The position numbers and the translations under genes are program-made. A stretch of 64,000 nt of DNA from Planktothrix agardhii NIES-204 (GTDB lineage: Bacteria > Cyanobacteriota > Cyanobacteriia > Cyanobacteriales > Microcoleaceae). This document shows, piece after piece, positions 39,272-48,335 of the stretch (the first letter of the stretch is position 1; each line of letters opens with the position of its first letter). Where the stretch lies: positions 248,001 to 312,000 of the forward strand of contig AP017991.1 of NCBI GenBank assembly GCA_003609755.1. Reading direction: 5' to 3'. The notes beneath the pieces were generated by a model that made no database searches, was not told the DNA's origin, and worked only from the letters and a program-made list of their open reading frames with translations.

Positions 39272-39985
39272 TTACAAAAGATGTCGATATAAATGTAAGG
39301 GGAGTTCTGTCCGTTTTTTAAAATCCAGAAAAGATTTATAACTCCCACGCTTTTTACGTTCTAAAACAACGATTTTAGCCGCGTTGATATGGAGTCCTAA
39401 ACTCACTAATTCATCTATGGATAAAACATTTAACCGTCGCCAGGAATGATGAATCTCTTTGTTCATATCAAAACCAAATGAAACTAGAGGTTCAATGTGT
39501 GTTAAAGTAGCTTCAGGAATCCCAATTAATTCTGAAAGTTCTTCTAAACTCGTGAAATTATAGCCTTCCCGTTTCATTTCTTCAATTTCATTGGCATAAA
39601 CAATCGGTAAATCTAAGCCGTGAACTAATTCATGTTTAGAACAATTATTGATATCAATTTTGTCTCGATGTTTAGCAATTAATTTAATCAGGTTGGATTC
39701 ATTGGATTTGGTTAAAGAGTTAGGATAGGTTTTAGCTAGAAATTCTTTTTTTAGGGCAATCGCCGTGGCAATTTGAGCAATCCAAATGATTCCACTTAAC
39801 GAACTATTTGATAAGATAAAAGCCGTCGCTACAAACCCTAAACCGATGTAAACCCAGGATTGAGTTTTAGTTTTACTTCCCGCATAGACAATGGCTAATC
39901 CTCCTAATACGGGAAATAAAGACCAGTATAACCACTGCGGGGTTTTCTGAAACCATTGGGATAGATTAGACACCTTGAATGTCAC
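39272..39985 (-). CDS. Membrane protein with helix-hairpin-helix repeats
   Basis: The 237-residue protein starts at GTG. Two or three hydrophobic segments (about 17-95) precede a cytosolic part with two HhH-like motifs: IDINNCSKHELVHGLDLPIVYANEIEEMKREG and the C-terminal LNVLSIDELVSLGLHINAAKIVVLERKKRGSYKSFLDF. HhH repeats of this spacing occur in ComEA and GspK-type proteins and bind DNA or protein. It is the last gene of a run of three small membrane-protein genes. Its function is unknown. Confidence 0.65.
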   Translation of the reverse strand: MTFKVSNLSQWFQKTPQWLYWSLFPVLGGLAIVYAGSKTKTQSWVYIGLGFVATAFILSNSSLSGIIWIAQIATAIALKKEFLAKTYPNSLTKSNESNLIKLIAKHRDKIDINNCSKHELVHGLDLPIVYANEIEEMKREGYNFTSLEELSELIGIPEATLTHIEPLVSFGFDMNKEIHHSWRRLNVLSIDELVSLGLHINAAKIVVLERKKRGSYKSFLDFKKRTELPLHLYRHLL

Positions 39986-39997
39986 TCCTATTAATAT

Positions 39998-40345
39998 TTA
40001 CAATTCATTTAATAATTTGCGACGTTTTTCTTCATATTCTTCGGCAGTAATCGCATCTTGATCATAGAGTTTTTTCAGTTGAGAAATGGCGATCGTAACA
40101 TCTTCTCGAGAATGACTCCCCCTTAAAACTGCGGTATTTAGACCCGGATTAAATCTAGCATCAAAGGTTTGATCAGACATTAATAATAAACTCATAAAAT
40201 CAAAGAAGGCGAGAATAGCAGGAATAAAAGTCCAGGAAAATAAAAAATAGAGAATTCCGCCAAAATTTTCCCCTAAATAAAACTTATGAATTCCAAATGC
40301 ACCTAAAAAGAAAGCGAGTAAAGCGGCTAAAAATTTATTTTTCAT
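39998..40345 (-). CDS. TM2-domain protein with C-terminal SHOCT motif
   Basis: The start is the ATG at 40345, with AGGAG just upstream, giving 115 residues. The N-terminal 65 residues are a TM2 domain: KFLAALLAFFLGAFGIHKFYLG, two transmembrane helices joined by a short turn, then the conserved DF(M). The C-terminal ISQLKKLYDQDAITAEEYEEKRRKLL is a SHOCT oligomerisation motif. The biological role is unknown. It lies 12 bases upstream of the HhH membrane-protein gene, so the two are probably co-transcribed. Confidence 0.85.
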   Translation of the reverse strand: MKNKFLAALLAFFLGAFGIHKFYLGENFGGILYFLFSWTFIPAILAFFDFMSLLLMSDQTFDARFNPGLNTAVLRGSHSREDVTIAISQLKKLYDQDAITAEEYEEKRRKLLNEL

Positions 40346-40404
40346 GAGGTATTCTCCTGAATTTAAAATATTCAAAAGACTAATCAAAGTCAAATCAGTA
40401 GGAA

Positions 40405-40629
40405 TTAGAGATCGATTTTACGAGTTGGGATTTTGGAAAGCCTAGCTATCATAAAGTATAACAAAACTATAGAAGTTTGTACTTCTATGAGTGTTAAATA
40501 TCCTTTCACAAAAATATTAGAATCCCAAGTCGAATTGAAATAGAAAATTAGAAGACCCAGTACACCGTAGGACAGGAAACGGAATCGACTCCACAAGGGC
40601 TTGGGTTGATTAGTCTTAGAAAGAGTCAT
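40405..40629 (-). CDS. Small hypothetical membrane protein
   Basis: The 74 residues have two hydrophobic segments (about 18-31 and 41-62). The short basic N-terminus and C-terminal SKIPTRKIDL are polar. No family is recognised. It lies 59 bases upstream of the TM2 gene on the same strand and may be the first gene of that run. Confidence 0.45.
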   Translation of the reverse strand: MTLSKTNQPKPLWSRFRFLSYGVLGLLIFYFNSTWDSNIFVKGYLTLIEVQTSIVLLYFMIARLSKIPTRKIDL

Positions 40630-40922
40630 CTTTAATTACACATCCTTATGAGTCAAATATAAAAAATCTATAAGATTTTCAAATCCTCTATATTACTTTA
40701 ACACATCTATATTAAAGGATTCCGTAATTAATAAGTTTTCAATTCCCTTTGAGTCTTGGGATCTCTAGCCGTTGTTGTGAAAACTCGTATCCTGTGCTAC
40801 ACCATCTCTAAAAATATTTGCTATCTTCATAACAACACATATCTTCTTAGAGGGTAGTGGACAATTTGTCAAATACTTGTTACACTTGTTAATAATACTG
40901 GAGAACCCGTAAGGAGTCACCC
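40630..40922. promoter_or_regulatory. Leader and promoter region of nblA
   Basis: The 293 bases upstream of nblA hold no gene. AAGGAG lies 8 bases before the ATG, a strong ribosome-binding site. TTGTTA/AATACT-type elements are present near 40880-40900, but no unambiguous NtcA box (GTA-N8-TAC) could be identified. Confidence 0.4.
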
Positions 40923-41120
40923 ATGAACCAACCCGCAGAATTATCTCTTGAGCAACAATTCAACCTCACCTCCTTCAAGATGCAAGTCGGTCAAATGAGT
41001 CCAGAACAGGCTCAGGAGTTTTTGATTAATCTCTATGAACACATGATGGTCAGAGAAAATATGTATCAACATTTTCTCAAACACCATTGGGGACTCGAAC
41101 CAAATTTTGCTCAGGAGTAG
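40923..41120 (+). CDS. nblA: Phycobilisome degradation protein NblA
   Basis: The 65-residue protein matches NblA: ELSLEQQFNLTSFKMQV, then MSPEQAQEFLINLYEHMMVRENMYQHFLKHHWG, two helices that dimerise. NblA binds phycobiliproteins and delivers phycobilisomes to the Clp protease during nitrogen or sulfur starvation. A strong Shine-Dalgarno precedes it. It is monocistronic. Its presence shows that the organism uses phycobilisomes. Confidence 0.93.
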   Translation: MNQPAELSLEQQFNLTSFKMQVGQMSPEQAQEFLINLYEHMMVRENMYQHFLKHHWGLEPNFAQE

Positions 41121-41264
41121 ACCTTGAAACTATTGCAGTCGGCGACCTCTATCTTTCACTTCTTTCCGTTGATCGGAAACAAGTTAAGGTAATGGGGCGT
41201 CAAACTGATGAGGTCGAATGACTTGGGGTTAAATTGATATTCAAGATCAACCCTGAACTCCTAT

Positions 41265-41717
41265 TTATGATTTACGTTCTAGGGTCGCTTCCACCACACT
41301 GATTAAATTTAGGGAATGGCCCGCCATGATTGCACTGCAATAATAGTAGTGATTAGAGTCAACTTTTCTCAGGGTTTCAAAACCATTCCGACGTTGACGT
41401 TCATCTCCTAAAACTCGATAACGTTGGACAATTGATTCGGGGCTAATTAAACCTTCGCCTTCAATTTTTCCAAGTTGACTATGTTGTAAAACAAAGGTAT
41501 ATTCTCTTTCATTACCATCTAATCTTCCCCGATACTGTAAAATAATATCTTCGCGATCGCTATTGGGGAAAACTAATTTTGTCACCATACTGAACCAGTC
41601 GCTTTGATGCCAAGCAACCACTGTTTTTCCGCGAATGGCAATTGGTATTTCGCCTCGGTCGATCCAATTTCCTTCTAATAACCATTGACCAGATTCCATC
41701 AAAAATGTGTGAGCCAC
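41265..41717 (-). CDS. Conserved cyanobacterial hypothetical protein
   Basis: The 150-residue protein starts at GTG (Met7 is an alternative). It is beta-rich (SGQWLLEGNWIDRG, LQYRGRLDGNEREYTFVLQHSQLGKIEGEG) in the manner of a small barrel such as a lipocalin, with two cysteine-poor halves. There is no signal peptide or membrane segment. It lies 44 bases downstream of anmK on the same strand. I do not recognise the family. Confidence 0.55.
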   Translation of the reverse strand: MAHTFLMESGQWLLEGNWIDRGEIPIAIRGKTVVAWHQSDWFSMVTKLVFPNSDREDIILQYRGRLDGNEREYTFVLQHSQLGKIEGEGLISPESIVQRYRVLGDERQRRNGFETLRKVDSNHYYYCSAIMAGHSLNLISVVEATLERKS

Positions 41718-41761
41718 AGTGCCACCTTTATTTGCACCAAGATTGAAAAAATTTTGTCGAT

Positions 41762-42919
41762 TTAAGTTATTGATTGGGATCGTATCACATTAGGAGTAAA
41801 GACCGGGTGAATTTCTCCCAATAAAACCTCTGAAACCGCGCCCGTTACCGAAGGTAAATTTCCCGGAATTTCTAATAGTCGCCAATAGGCTAAAACCGCA
41901 AAAGCGATCGCTTCTTTAAAATCAGCATTTAAGCCTAGTTCAGAAGTGGAAAAAACTGGAATTGGGGCGAATAAAGTTTGTAAACGCTGTTGTAAATAGT
42001 GGTTATGGCTACCTCCCCCACATAATAAAATCTGATCGGGTAATTCCGGTAAAAATTGACAATAACTGTGATGAATTGAAACGACGGTTAATTCAGTTAA
42101 GGTAGCTAAAATATCCGCCGGACTTAAATTATAGGGTTCAGCTTCCCTTAAACAACGTTGCCAATAGTCCACCCCAAATAATTCCCGTCCCGTCGATTTC
42201 GGGGGCGGTTGTTGAAAAAAATCCTGCTGTAACCACCCTTCAACTAGGGCGATGCAGGGGGTTCCCGTCGCCGCCCAAGCCCCGTCCCGGTCGTATGTTT
42301 GAGCGCCCGCAGAAAAATACTGTACGGCCAAATCTATTAAGGCATTTCCCGGCCCAGTGTCCCAGCCTAAAATCTGGTTATCGGTTTTCGGGACATAGGT
42401 GACATTGCCAATACCCCCCAAATTTTGAATGCAGCGATCATAGTTGGGATGGCGGAGGAAATAGGTATCGAGAATTGGAACTAGGGGGGCGCCGTGACCT
42501 CCGGCGGCAATATCCGCTACCCGAAAATTACTGACGGTGGTTAAACCCGTTAACTGGGCGATTAGCTCTCCCCGTCCGAGTTGCAGACTGTAACCCAGTT
42601 GATGATTTTGGGGGGGACGATGAAACACAGTTTGACCGTGGGAGCCAATCAGTTCCGCAGGTTCAGAGGACTGTTGTAAACTTAAGGCAGCATCGGCAAA
42701 AACCGTGGCGATCGCATCATCTAATTCAGCCAGTTCGGGCATGGATAGAGACTTTCCAGCACATACGTCCAAAATTTGTGATCGCAAGTCCACCGGATAG
42801 GGGAGGGTTGTCCCAGCCAGCAATTCTAAATGCCAATCCCCTGGGGAACCCGAAATCTCCACCAGGGCCCCGTCAATCCCATCCACTGAAGTTCCACTAA
42901 TCAAACCAATCACACGCAT
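41762..42919 (-). CDS. anmK: Anhydro-N-acetylmuramic acid kinase
   Basis: Phosphorylates 1,6-anhydro-MurNAc released during peptidoglycan turnover, with ring opening to MurNAc-6-P. The 385 residues begin with the conserved [20 protein letters not shown] (phosphate-binding loop) and contain [24 protein letters not shown] and LLCGGGSHN, all family marks. The PP2C gene lies 18 bases upstream on the same strand, so the two may be co-transcribed. The hypothetical gene follows. Confidence 0.95.
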   Translation of the reverse strand: MRVIGLISGTSVDGIDGALVEISGSPGDWHLELLAGTTLPYPVDLRSQILDVCAGKSLSMPELAELDDAIATVFADAALSLQQSSEPAELIGSHGQTVFHRPPQNHQLGYSLQLGRGELIAQLTGLTTVSNFRVADIAAGGHGAPLVPILDTYFLRHPNYDRCIQNLGGIGNVTYVPKTDNQILGWDTGPGNALIDLAVQYFSAGAQTYDRDGAWAATGTPCIALVEGWLQQDFFQQPPPKSTGRELFGVDYWQRCLREAEPYNLSPADILATLTELTVVSIHHSYCQFLPELPDQILLCGGGSHNHYLQQRLQTLFAPIPVFSTSELGLNADFKEAIAFAVLAYWRLLEIPGNLPSVTGAVSEVLLGEIHPVFTPNVIRSQSIT

Positions 42920-42937
42920 GGGATTAACTATGATAGT

Positions 42938-43663
42938 TCACTCAATCGCGACCACAATCACCGTAATATTATCCTTCCCCTCCCGATCTTTAGCCGCTTT
43001 AATTAAAGCCGTAGCTGCGGTATCGCAAGCTCGAATTGATTTCAGGTTGGAAGCAATCACCCCGTCCGAGAGTTCTTCGGTCAAGCCATCACTACATAAC
43101 AATAGGCGATCTCCCGACTGGACATCCATCTGATCAATCTCAATTTCCGAGAGATCTTCGCGTCCCAAACACTGGGATAAAACATGACGCCAAGGATGGG
43201 TGCGAGCCTCATCTTGCTTGAGACGGGAGGACTTAACCGCTTGAGCTACCCAAGTCTGATCTTCTGTAATTTGTTCTAATTGATGTCCCCGTAAACGATA
43301 TAAACGGGAATCCCCCACATTCGCAAACCAAGGACTATCGGGATCTCGGAATAAAGCCACAACCGCCGTTGTTCCCATGTCTGAGCGTTCAGGATGTTGT
43401 TGCTGATCCTCTAAAAGTGCTTTATTGGCGGCGACAAAGGCATTTTTGAGGATAGTTTGGGATGCTTCAGAACTATCCCAATGCTCAAGAATATGTTCTT
43501 TAATGGTTTTAGTAGCAATCAGACTGGCTTCCTGGCCGCCTGCGTGTCCACCCATGCCATCGGCGACAATAAAAAAACGGCCATCAGGATCAATATAGTA
43601 AGCATCTTGGTTGACGTTACGAACATTGCCCGTATCCGTCATTCCAGCAAAATAACGTTTCAT
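42938..43663 (-). CDS. PP2C-type serine/threonine phosphatase
   Basis: The ATG at 43663 gives 241 residues. PPM/PP2C motifs are present: TDTGNVRNVNQDAYY, metal-binding DGMGGHAGGQEAS, NVGDSRLYRL, LCSDGLTE and DNITVIVV, which supply the aspartates of the Mn/Mg centre. Related cyanobacterial PphA dephosphorylates the PII signalling protein; the substrate here is unknown. It lies just upstream of anmK on the same strand. Confidence 0.93.
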   Translation of the reverse strand: MKRYFAGMTDTGNVRNVNQDAYYIDPDGRFFIVADGMGGHAGGQEASLIATKTIKEHILEHWDSSEASQTILKNAFVAANKALLEDQQQHPERSDMGTTAVVALFRDPDSPWFANVGDSRLYRLRGHQLEQITEDQTWVAQAVKSSRLKQDEARTHPWRHVLSQCLGREDLSEIEIDQMDVQSGDRLLLCSDGLTEELSDGVIASNLKSIRACDTAATALIKAAKDREGKDNITVIVVAIE

Positions 43664-43781
43664 AAACAAGTTAAAGATTGACCTCTAGCTCCCAAGCGGA
43701 TTGGGTTATCAAATTTTCTTATATCCACCCCTGGGGATCACTGCAAAGCTTTACAAGACAGATGACGAGTACAGGAGACAT

Positions 43782-45557
43782 TTACATCATCCGATCCAAG
43801 CGATCAATCCGGCGTAACAGCCTTAAGAAAGCAATCCCCAGAGCAACAGCTAAGAATACTACAAACAGAGCTAATCCCACTTTATCACTAATGAATAACA
43901 GTGTCGCCGATAGAGTCAAGGCAGCGATCAAGACGGTGTAATTCGTCCCCATTTGCACGTTACTCATCCGTCTTAATGCCCGGTCGGTTTCCGCTAGACG
44001 AACCCGCATTCGCAGATCTCCTTGTTCAAGTTTTTCCAGGGTATCTTCAATGCGTCCTGGTAAACCGAAGGCCGAGGAACCGACTTGAACCGCTTGGCGA
44101 CTGAATTCATTAAAAATACTATTGGCAGTATTGGGAAGATTTCCATTAGACATAAGCTGCATGGCAAAAGGCTGTGCCACCTCCATAAAGTTAAATTCGG
44201 GGTCGAGTCCTTTTCCGACTCCTTCTAAAGTGGAAAATGCCCGCATCACAAAGGTAAAGGTTGCGGGAAAACGAAACGGTTGGTCATAAGCAATTTCGTA
44301 CAAATCATCACTAATGGAGGCAATGGATTGATTTTCAAAGGGTTGATCCATAAAGTTGTCCAGCATATACTGAACCGACCGACGCACTGGCCCCATATCT
44401 CCGGTGGGGGCGATCGCTCCCATGGCAATTAAGGATTTAACCACCCGATCACCATCTTTTTGAGTAATTCCAAATAGGGTTTCCATGAGTTTTTCCCGCA
44501 GATTGGAGGTAATTTGTCCCATCATGCCAAAATCATAGAAAATCAATTCTCCCCCAGGACTCACCGCAATATTACCCGGGTGGGGATCGGCATGGAAAAA
44601 GCCATGGTTAAGGAGTTGTTCTAAATAGGCTTTTGCCCCCATTTCTGCGAGTTCTTTGCGATCGAGTCCCGATGCTTCTAAGGCTTCATAATTACTAATT
44701 TTAATCCCCGGAAGATACTCTAAAGTTAGGACTCGGGGGGAGGTATATTGCCAAGAAACCCTCGGCACTTTTACCCAATCAAAACTACGGAAATTCCGCC
44801 TAAAGGTATCGGCATTTCGACCTTCATTCAGGTAGTCTATTTCTAACCATAAAATCCGACAACATTCGTCATAAATTCCCACCCAATCTCGACCTTTTCC
44901 CCACCGAGGATGATTTTGGAAGTAACGAGCAATGCCTCGCAAAATCGCTAAATCAATTTCAAATAATTTTTTTAGTCCGGGGCGCTGAACCTTAACCACC
45001 ACGTCTGCACCCGAATGGAGTTGGGCTCTATGAACTTGGCCTAAACTGGCGGCAGCTAAGGGAATTGGATCAAAATTCTGGAATAAATTTTGAACGGTTT
45101 TACCCAGATCTTCTTGAATAATTTCTTCACTTTGTTCATAGCTAAAAGCCGGAACTTTATCTTGGAGTTTGGAAAGTTCTTCTACATATTCAACGGGGAA
45201 TAAATCAGCCCGGGTGGAAAACAATTGTCCGACTTTAATAAAAGTTGGCCCTAAATCTAAAAATGTTTCCCTTACCCAAATTGCTTGCGCTCGACGACGA
45301 GCATTTTTTTTATCTTCGGTAAAACCGCCCCAGTAACTCCATTTTTTACCATCGACCCACAACCAAGTTAACCACGTCAGAACAAACGTCCAAATGTCAA
45401 TAAAACGTCGTTGACGGGAATAATTTTTGCGGTTCCAACGGTAGGCTTTTCCCCCATAATTTTTGCCCGGAGGAGTGACTAAAGGCGGATTTATTCGTTG
45501 TTCTGAACCAGAACCCCGAACTGAATTATCAACAGGAACTGACACAACCGTTTCCAC
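43782..45557 (-). CDS. ABC1/AarF/UbiB family atypical kinase
   Basis: The 591 residues start at GTG. The ABC1 kinase-like core has KxGQ (FIKVGQLFSTRADLFP), the A-rich loop (AAASLGQVHRAQL), VVVKVQRPG, and the catalytic HADPHPGNI and YDFGMMGQ. Two C-terminal transmembrane helices follow (about 550-580). Members act in prenylquinone synthesis or homeostasis; in cyanobacteria and plastids they affect plastoquinone and tocopherol metabolism. The target is not determinable here. The DUF6825-like gene lies 44 bases upstream on the same strand. Confidence 0.92.
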   Translation of the reverse strand: METVVSVPVDNSVRGSGSEQRINPPLVTPPGKNYGGKAYRWNRKNYSRQRRFIDIWTFVLTWLTWLWVDGKKWSYWGGFTEDKKNARRRAQAIWVRETFLDLGPTFIKVGQLFSTRADLFPVEYVEELSKLQDKVPAFSYEQSEEIIQEDLGKTVQNLFQNFDPIPLAAASLGQVHRAQLHSGADVVVKVQRPGLKKLFEIDLAILRGIARYFQNHPRWGKGRDWVGIYDECCRILWLEIDYLNEGRNADTFRRNFRSFDWVKVPRVSWQYTSPRVLTLEYLPGIKISNYEALEASGLDRKELAEMGAKAYLEQLLNHGFFHADPHPGNIAVSPGGELIFYDFGMMGQITSNLREKLMETLFGITQKDGDRVVKSLIAMGAIAPTGDMGPVRRSVQYMLDNFMDQPFENQSIASISDDLYEIAYDQPFRFPATFTFVMRAFSTLEGVGKGLDPEFNFMEVAQPFAMQLMSNGNLPNTANSIFNEFSRQAVQVGSSAFGLPGRIEDTLEKLEQGDLRMRVRLAETDRALRRMSNVQMGTNYTVLIAALTLSATLLFISDKVGLALFVVFLAVALGIAFLRLLRRIDRLDRMM

Positions 45558-45601
45558 AATGAAGTTAACCCAATAAGCGCGTATTTTGACTACAAAAGAG
45601 T

Positions 45602-45919
45602 TTAAACGGTACGATTACGGTACTGTTGCAGTTCGGAGCGTAATTGCGCAACTTCGGCCCGCAGTTCGTCAATAGTGGCCTGTAAGTCTACGGGTTCACT
45701 GTTAGATGCGGGAAAGTTACTATCGCCAACAACGGTTGCCACTTCTTGGGTGGCGCGTTCCATCACCTGTTGGGTAAATGAGCGTAGATGTTCTTTCTGT
45801 TCGGCCTCAAATTTTCCGAGTTCACTCAAAGCGTTGGTCAGACTATTTCCCAGTTGTTCGTATAGTCCTTCAGCTAAGGCACGGCCTACAAAAAACGAAT
45901 TCACGGCGGGTTTACTCAT
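45602..45919 (-). CDS. Small coiled-coil protein, DUF6825-like
   Basis: The 105 residues have a conserved N-terminus (NSFFVGRALAEGLYEQLGNSLTNALSELGKF) and a C-terminal coiled coil (DLQATIDELRAEVAQLRSELQQY). There is no signal or membrane segment. The family is widely conserved in cyanobacteria; the DUF number is from memory. The ABC1 kinase gene follows closely. A group II intron ends about 23 bases upstream of the start codon on the same strand, so the intron lies in the 5' leader. Confidence 0.7.
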   Translation of the reverse strand: MSKPAVNSFFVGRALAEGLYEQLGNSLTNALSELGKFEAEQKEHLRSFTQQVMERATQEVATVVGDSNFPASNSEPVDLQATIDELRAEVAQLRSELQQYRNRTV

Positions 45920-45941
45920 AAAACTTAAGTTTTGCTAACTA

Positions 45942-46476
45942 ATGTTGGTCGAAGGAGGCTTTACAGCCACCAACTCCCTTACAAAACCGTGCTTGCGACT
46001 TTCACCGCACACGGCTCCTAATGAAGTCTTAGTAAGTATTTACATAGAAAATCTTACCTTTTATAGAAGGTACGGAACCCTTCTATCTATTCCCCTTGTT
46101 CTTTTGAACGCAGTGTATCAAATCATTTCACTACTCAATTTTTATGATAGTTCAAGCCGGATGTTCACTTGCGTTATTCTTGGGCAATTGGCTAGAGAAC
46201 TGCTTAGGTATTTGACTTATACCCGATTTCCCGTTATATCCAGCTTCAGAGTTTTGATAATCAGTCTGGCTCTGTGGATATTGCCGAATCTCTTTGGTAC
46301 GGTAATCTGTACCATTGACTTCGAGATTGACCTTCCTTTAAGGTCACATTTTCAAAGTTAAGACGGGCTTGATTGGATTTATTAATGGATTTAACTCCGT
46401 ATACCAATTGTCTAAACCTATCTCCCTGCTTACGTTTCGGGTTTTGACCCTATACTTTGGCAGGAACGTCTCGCAC
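45942..46476 (-). mobile_element. ORF-less group II intron
   Basis: Read on the minus strand, the element starts GTGCGAG (46476-46470, the group II 5' consensus GUGYG). It ends with a 34-nucleotide domain V at 46017-45984 (AGC triad, GCGG-U-GAAA hairpin, two-base bulge, returning CACGGTTT). A domain VI helix follows (GTTGGT...ACCAAC with a bulged A), then AT. The total of about 535 bases leaves no room for a reverse transcriptase, and none is encoded, so mobility would need a protein from elsewhere. Precise ends are inferred from consensus. Confidence 0.75.
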
Positions 46477-46527
46477 TCCGTAACAAATTATAACCTGCCT
46501 TTCTCATCTTAAGGGTTTTGTTTGGGT

Positions 46528-46549
46528 AAAAACACCTCTGTAGAGAGGT
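46528..46549 (-). terminator. Terminator of the third Uma2 gene
   Basis: On the minus strand ACCTCT-CTAC-AGAGGT is followed by GTTTTTA. It lies 45 bases after the stop codon of the Uma2 gene that follows in this list. Confidence 0.75.
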
Positions 46550-46593
46550 TGTATACAACTAAATTAGACTTTTCATGCAACGTCTCTACTACA

Positions 46594-47313
46594 TTAGTCG
46601 GGATTAATTCCTAATGCTCGGAGTCTTTCTGCTAAACGTTCAGCCCGTTGGTGTTCGGTTTCAGCCCGTTGGTGTTCGGTTTCAGCCCGTTGACGTTCGG
46701 TTTCAGCTAAGATTTGAGATTGAAGTGCGGCTTCTTGTGGGGTGGCAATTAATTCCCCGGCTGCACTAAAATAACGCAATTGATTGTGATAAATTCCCAA
46801 ATATAATCCTAATACATGACTCCATAATAACCCCGATTCATTCAGTAAAATGGGTTCATACTCCTCACCACTTAAGCGAAATCCAGCTAACTCTAAATCT
46901 TCGGGAGAAAACCAGAAATATTCCGGGGTTCTAAACCGATTTTGATACAGATTTTTCTTTTCTCCTCGATCAATTTTTGCTGTAGAATCCGAGAGTAATT
47001 CTATAATTATATCGGGATATTTACCATCTTCTTGCCAGACAACCCAAGAGCGACGAGGACGTTTTGCCGTATTTTTAGCAACAAAAAAGTCTGGGCCTCT
47101 AAACTCTCGATTTTTGAGTTGTTGTTGACTATAATAAATAGTTAAATTGGCTCCAATAAAATAATCCTCTCGATCTCGCCAGAGCCAATCTAAACAAGAA
47201 GCTAACAAGGCTAATTGTAAATAATGTAAAGAACTTTCCATTTCCGGTTCATCACTTTCTAATTGACTCGTATCCGGCATTAAATCTGCGATTTGTTGGG
47301 CTGTGAGTGCCAT
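46594..47313 (-). CDS. Uma2 family nuclease-fold protein, copy 3, with heptad-repeat tail
   Basis: The 239-residue protein has the Uma2 core with GPDFFVAKN and PDIIIELLSDSTAKIDRGEKKNLYQNRFRTPEYFWF. The C-terminal 40 residues form a coiled coil built from perfect 21-base DNA repeats (AETEHQR units), so tail length probably varies by slippage. The gene is followed by an intrinsic terminator and then by the group II intron on the same strand. Confidence 0.85.
   Translation of the reverse strand: MALTAQQIADLMPDTSQLESDEPEMESSLHYLQLALLASCLDWLWRDREDYFIGANLTIYYSQQQLKNREFRGPDFFVAKNTAKRPRRSWVVWQEDGKYPDIIIELLSDSTAKIDRGEKKNLYQNRFRTPEYFWFSPEDLELAGFRLSGEEYEPILLNESGLLWSHVLGLYLGIYHNQLRYFSAAGELIATPQEAALQSQILAETERQRAETEHQRAETEHQRAERLAERLRALGINPD
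46640..46702. repeat. 21-bp tandem repeat encoding AETEHQR
   Basis: Three near-identical 21-base units (TCAGCCCGTTGGTGTTCGGTT, the last with GACG for GTG) lie inside the Uma2 gene. Confidence 0.85.
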
Positions 47314-47364
47314 TGTATTTACCTCCGTTGTTAATAATTTTAACAGACAATCAGAACATTTATT

Positions 47365-48273
47365 TCATTTTTTATTCTCCATTTTTTGTGTTTTTCTTTT
47401 CATCGCATTTTTCTCCAAACATTCAATAATTTTATCGGAAATATCAATACCCGTAACGGTTTCAATTCCCTCCAGTCCAGGGGATGAATTCACCTCTAAA
47501 ACCAATGGCCCTTGATGGGAACGAATCAAATCAACTCCTGCTAATTTTAATCCCATCACTTTTGCGGATTTAATCGCCATATTTCGTTCTTCTGCGGTTA
47601 ATTTAACATTTTCTGCTTTCCCACCTCGATGTAAATTAGCGCGAAATTCTCCAGGGTTACTGATGCGTTTCATTGTCGCCACAACTTTATCACCAATCAC
47701 TAAACAGCGTAAATCTTCCCCATCCGCTTCAGGAATAAATTCCTGAACTAAAACATCAATATTTAACCCTTGAAACGCTTCAATAATCGATTTAGCCGAT
47801 TGATAAGTGTCAGCTAAAATTACCCCCATCCCTTGAGTTCCTTCCAATAATTTAATAATTAAAGGCGCACCCCCCACCTGTTGAATTAAACTATCAATAT
47901 CCTTAATATAAGTAGTAAATCCGGTTTTAGGTAAATGAATCCCTTCTTTAGCTAAACTTTGTAACGCATTTAATTTATCACGGGAACGAGCAATAGCTTG
48001 GGATTCATTCAAAGTCAATATTCCCATTAGTTCAAATTGACGGACAATCACCGTTCCATAAAAGGTTTTTGACGCGCCAATTCTGGGAATAATTGCATCA
48101 AATTCTTTTAAATATCTGCCTTCATAAATCACAGTGGGACTCTGGGAACTCAGTGAAATATGACATCTTAAATAATCAATAATTTCTATCTCATGCCCCC
48201 GTTGTTCCCCTGCTTGCCTGATTCTTCTAGTAGAATATAGGGAACCATCCTGGGATAAGATTGCAATTTTCAT
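47365..48273 (-). CDS. rimK: RimK-type ATP-grasp glutamate ligase
   Basis: ATP-grasp enzyme that adds glutamate to the C-terminus of ribosomal protein S6 in E. coli. The 302 residues contain [36 protein letters not shown] (ATP-binding loop), [23 protein letters not shown] and the metal-binding [13 protein letters not shown]. The tail ([12 protein letters not shown]) is lysine-rich. Substrate in cyanobacteria is not established. It lies downstream of gcvT on the same strand. Confidence 0.92.
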   Translation of the reverse strand: MKIAILSQDGSLYSTRRIRQAGEQRGHEIEIIDYLRCHISLSSQSPTVIYEGRYLKEFDAIIPRIGASKTFYGTVIVRQFELMGILTLNESQAIARSRDKLNALQSLAKEGIHLPKTGFTTYIKDIDSLIQQVGGAPLIIKLLEGTQGMGVILADTYQSAKSIIEAFQGLNIDVLVQEFIPEADGEDLRCLVIGDKVVATMKRISNPGEFRANLHRGGKAENVKLTAEERNMAIKSAKVMGLKLAGVDLIRSHQGPLVLEVNSSPGLEGIETVTGIDISDKIIECLEKNAMKRKTQKMENKK

Positions 48274-48284
48274 AAATAAACTTT

Positions 48285-48329
48285 GTTGTTGGGCTTTAGC
48301 CCCTCCTAAGAGCGCTAAAGCGCAACAAC
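48285..48329. repeat. Hairpin-forming GCTTTAGC intergenic repeat
   Basis: GTTGTTGGGCTTTAGC (48285-48300) and GCTAAAGCGCAACAAC (48314-48329) form a 16-base stem with one mismatch. It lies between gcvT and rimK and may act as a processing site, attenuator or non-autonomous mobile hairpin. Confidence 0.75.
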
Positions 48330-48335
48330 GAGGGC

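Noticed and set aside
40860-40900. NtcA-type site upstream of nblA
   Set aside because: TGTC-N10-TACA is present, but the spacing and bases do not match GTA-N8-TAC.
45942-46361. 139-codon plus-strand open frame
   Set aside because: It runs antisense through the group II intron, including domain V, and shows no family resemblance.
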